Positions 7,045 through 7,991 of a stretch of 7,991 nucleotides of DNA are shown in pieces; positions within the stretch are counted from its first letter, which is position 1, and each line of letters starts with the position of its first letter. Source of the DNA: UBA6115 sp012514225 (GTDB lineage Bacteria; Bacillota; Clostridia; Christensenellales; Aristaeellaceae); the NCBI GenBank assembly GCA_036756425.1, contig DAIOLC010000061.1, positions 1 to 7,991 on the forward strand, read 5' to 3'. The notes below the pieces were generated by a model. That model was not told the DNA's origin, did no database searches, and was given only the letters and a program-made list of their open reading frames with translations. The position numbers were made by a program, and so were the translations under genes.

Positions 7045-7063
7045 GAGGGATGCCACATCCCTC
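7045..7063. repeat. Perfect hairpin, 8-bp stem with 3-nt loop
   Basis: GAGGGATG (7045-7052), loop CCA, then CATCCCTC (7056-7063). It is a compact stable stem with no adjoining T-run on either strand, so its role is unknown. It lies near the point where the gene-free interval becomes AT-rich. Confidence 0.5.
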
Positions 7064-7253
7064 AATAAGCGGACAGGAAAAGCCATCTTTCTATAAACAA
7101 ATGCTTTCGAATATAAAATGGCCGACTCTTAGCTTTCTTGTCTTCAACCCCATTCTCCCCTGGCTTTCCAGACCAGCAACATGCCCGCATCCCCGCAACC
7201 TGGGCGACCCCATCCCTGACGGATGATAATCTGACGTAAGCTAAACAAGGCAT

Positions 7254-7267
7254 AGGACATTTGTCCT
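7254..7267. repeat. Short inverted repeat, possible operator
   Basis: AGGACA (7254-7259), TT, TGTCCT (7262-7267): 6-nt arms around a 2-nt centre, ending 22 nt before the -35 box of the promoter at 7290-7318. The position suits a regulator site, but short repeats of this kind occur by chance. Confidence 0.25.
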
Positions 7268-7289
7268 CGGTTCCTACAGCATGTTGTGC

Positions 7290-7318
7290 TTGACGGTATC
7301 TTCACCTGCTCATATAAT
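7290..7318 (+). promoter_or_regulatory. Near-consensus sigma-70/sigma-A promoter
   Basis: TTGACG (7290-7295) and TATAAT (7313-7318) are separated by exactly 17 nt. This is one base off the -35 consensus and a perfect -10. The expected transcript start is near 7325, giving a leader of about 160 nt before the secreted-protein gene at 7486. It is the clearest promoter in the window. Confidence 0.7.
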
Positions 7319-7323
7319 TTTGT

Positions 7324-7358
7324 CCAAGAGGGCAGGAAATTAATCCCTTGGCTTTTTT
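7324..7358 (+). terminator. Hairpin plus T-run at the 5' end of the leader (attenuator-like)
   Basis: CCAA-GA-GGG (7324-7332) can pair with CCCTTGG (7345-7351) as a 7-bp stem with a 2-nt bulge and a 12-nt loop, followed by C and six T (7353-7358). The shape is that of an intrinsic terminator, but the stem is short and bulged. It starts at about the predicted +1 of the promoter. It could be an attenuator, a 5' stabilising stem, or a terminator for transcripts arriving from the left. Confidence 0.4.
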
Positions 7359-7476
7359 ATGTGAAACTTTATTGGTACTGTCCGACAAAAACCAACTGCT
7401 GCCGATTCTGACCGACGACCAACACATCAACAAGCTTCGTCGCGCAATTTATGATAAACCCTCGCATCGTACACAC

Positions 7477-7481
7477 GGAGG
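7477..7481 (+). promoter_or_regulatory. Ribosome binding site of the secreted-protein gene
   Basis: GGAGG lies 4 nt before the ATG at 7486. The spacing is slightly short, but the motif is strong. It supports this ATG over possible TTG or CTG starts in the same frame further upstream. Confidence 0.7.
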
Positions 7482-7485
7482 CTAC

Positions 7486-7991
7486 ATGGCACATTCAAGC
7501 AATTTGAAGGTTTATCCGCTGCTGCTGGCCCTGCTGCTCGCCCTGGGCATCTTCACGCCCCTCCAAAGCCGGGCAGAGAATCTGGCCGTCAGCCTGGAGC
7601 AAACCCACGCAAGCCGCAGCGTTTCCGTTTCACTTTCGACGAATGGGGACAAGGTTCTGTTCGTCATGACGCTGAAAGGATATGACGGGCTGATTGTGCG
7701 GCCAATGTGGCAATACCAGAACGAAACCAATGACTGGGCGAACGCGGACAAAGGCGCGGCCCTGACGCTCCAGGTGCCCATGAACAGCGGCACACTGCAG
7801 AGCAACTGGCAGGCGCAGGTCACCGTGCTGGGATACGAGGATACCTCTGTGGTCACGGAAGGCAGCGTGAGGGACGTATCCAAGACCATCGCCTCCGATA
7901 AAATCAGCTTGCTTATTGAAACTGCGCAGGCACCTGTGCCTGCAACGGAAGTGCCCGCAACCCCTCCGCCTGCTACGGAAACGCCCGTGAC
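7486..7991 (+). CDS. Secreted or surface protein of unknown function, 3' end outside the window
   Basis: Partial gene with 168 complete codons and no stop before the edge. Residues 1-30 form a classical Sec signal peptide: Lys8, a leucine/alanine-rich core (about 11-22), and a likely cut after SRA30 before EN. Residues 31 to about 147 are beta-strand rich. The pattern MWQYQNETNDW...GAALTLQVP...SNWQAQVTV (about 74-114) resembles bacterial Ig-like domains, with two spaced tryptophans and alternating hydrophobics, but I do not recognise a named family. From about 149 a Pro/Ala/Thr/Glu linker begins (APVPATEVPATPPPATETPV), typical of extracellular spacer regions before an anchor or another domain. 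The start is supported by GGAGG and the signal peptide. It has its own promoter and leader and no visible link to the corrinoid operon. Function is unknown. Confidence 0.8.
   Translation, partial: MAHSSNLKVYPLLLALLLALGIFTPLQSRAENLAVSLEQTHASRSVSVSLSTNGDKVLFVMTLKGYDGLIVRPMWQYQNETNDWANADKGAALTLQVPMNSGTLQSNWQAQVTVLGYEDTSVVTEGSVRDVSKTIASDKISLLIETAQAPVPATEVPATPPPATETPV

Larger units (their letters stand above)
6491..7289. other. Gene-poor interval with lower GC and several inverted repeats
   Basis: No credible gene is seen on either strand. The short open frames lack ribosome sites, known motifs and the codon use of the flanking genes. Besides the entries listed separately, small inverted repeats are AACCGCTT/AAGCGGTT (6517-6524/6557-6564), the 12-nt palindrome TGGGGCGCCCCA (6762-6773), CCTTCC/GGAAGG (6845-6850/6855-6860) and ACGGGAAA/TTTCCCGT (6885-6892/6924-6931). 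From about 7064 onward the sequence is clearly more AT-rich. The part from about 6645 to 6960 could be a dispersed intergenic repeat element, but this window holds only one copy. Confidence 0.6.

Noticed and set aside
7062..7253. Possible 63-codon gene on the minus strand
   Set aside because: No ribosome site before its ATG, no recognisable motif, and it includes AT-rich sequence that looks non-coding.
7318..7485. N-terminal extension of the secreted protein: the frame is open back to a stop inside the -10 box
   Set aside because: Only weak TTG or CTG starts are available, whereas the ATG at 7486 has GGAGG and is followed directly by a signal peptide. An extension would bury the signal peptide.
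1..7991. CRISPR array, insertion sequence, phage or defence genes
   Set aside because: No regularly spaced direct repeats, transposase motifs, integrase or nuclease motifs were seen on either strand.

Overview
The window looks like a GC-rich anaerobic Bacillota (Clostridia-type) chromosome, probably from a gut, rumen or sediment member. The grounds are the corrinoid methyltransfer gene set typical of acetogenic and methylotrophic Clostridia, strong GC preference at third codon positions, Shine-Dalgarno starts, and a secreted protein with a Pro/Thr/Ala linker. This placement is an inference; there is no rRNA or other taxonomic marker here.

Region 1 (1-4985, all + strand) is a tight five-gene operon: a corrinoid (B12-binding) protein; a uroporphyrinogen-decarboxylase-superfamily methyltransferase with a C-terminal thioredoxin-like domain; a CobW/P47K-type GTPase; a cysteine-rich DUF2284 protein; and a RACE-type [2Fe-2S]/ASKHA ATPase that reactivates oxidised corrinoid. 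Spacings are 12, 1, 30 and -8 nt. The corrinoid protein would carry the methyl group on cobalt. The UroD-type enzyme would load or unload it. The RACE protein, perhaps fed by the DUF2284 Fe-S protein, would rescue the inactive Co(II) form. The CobW GTPase may supply or insert a metal. No MttB/MtbB/MtaB-like substrate methyltransferase is visible. It may lie before base 1, so the methyl donor is unknown.

Region 2 (4986-6490) is an 89-nt gap with a very GC-rich inverted repeat, then a family GH4 NAD/metal-dependent glycosidase with a CHGV active-site motif. It is co-directional and could be read through from the operon. A functional link to methyl transfer (for example methylated glycosides) is speculative.

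Region 3 (6491-7485) is about 1 kb with no convincing gene and a visibly lower GC content. It holds a perfect 28-bp palindrome, several smaller inverted repeats, a near-consensus sigma-70 promoter (7290-7318) and, at its presumed transcript start, a hairpin followed by six T.

Region 4 (7486-7991) is the start of a secreted or surface protein with a clear signal peptide, a beta-rich possibly Ig-like domain and the beginning of a Pro/Ala/Thr linker. It runs off the right edge.
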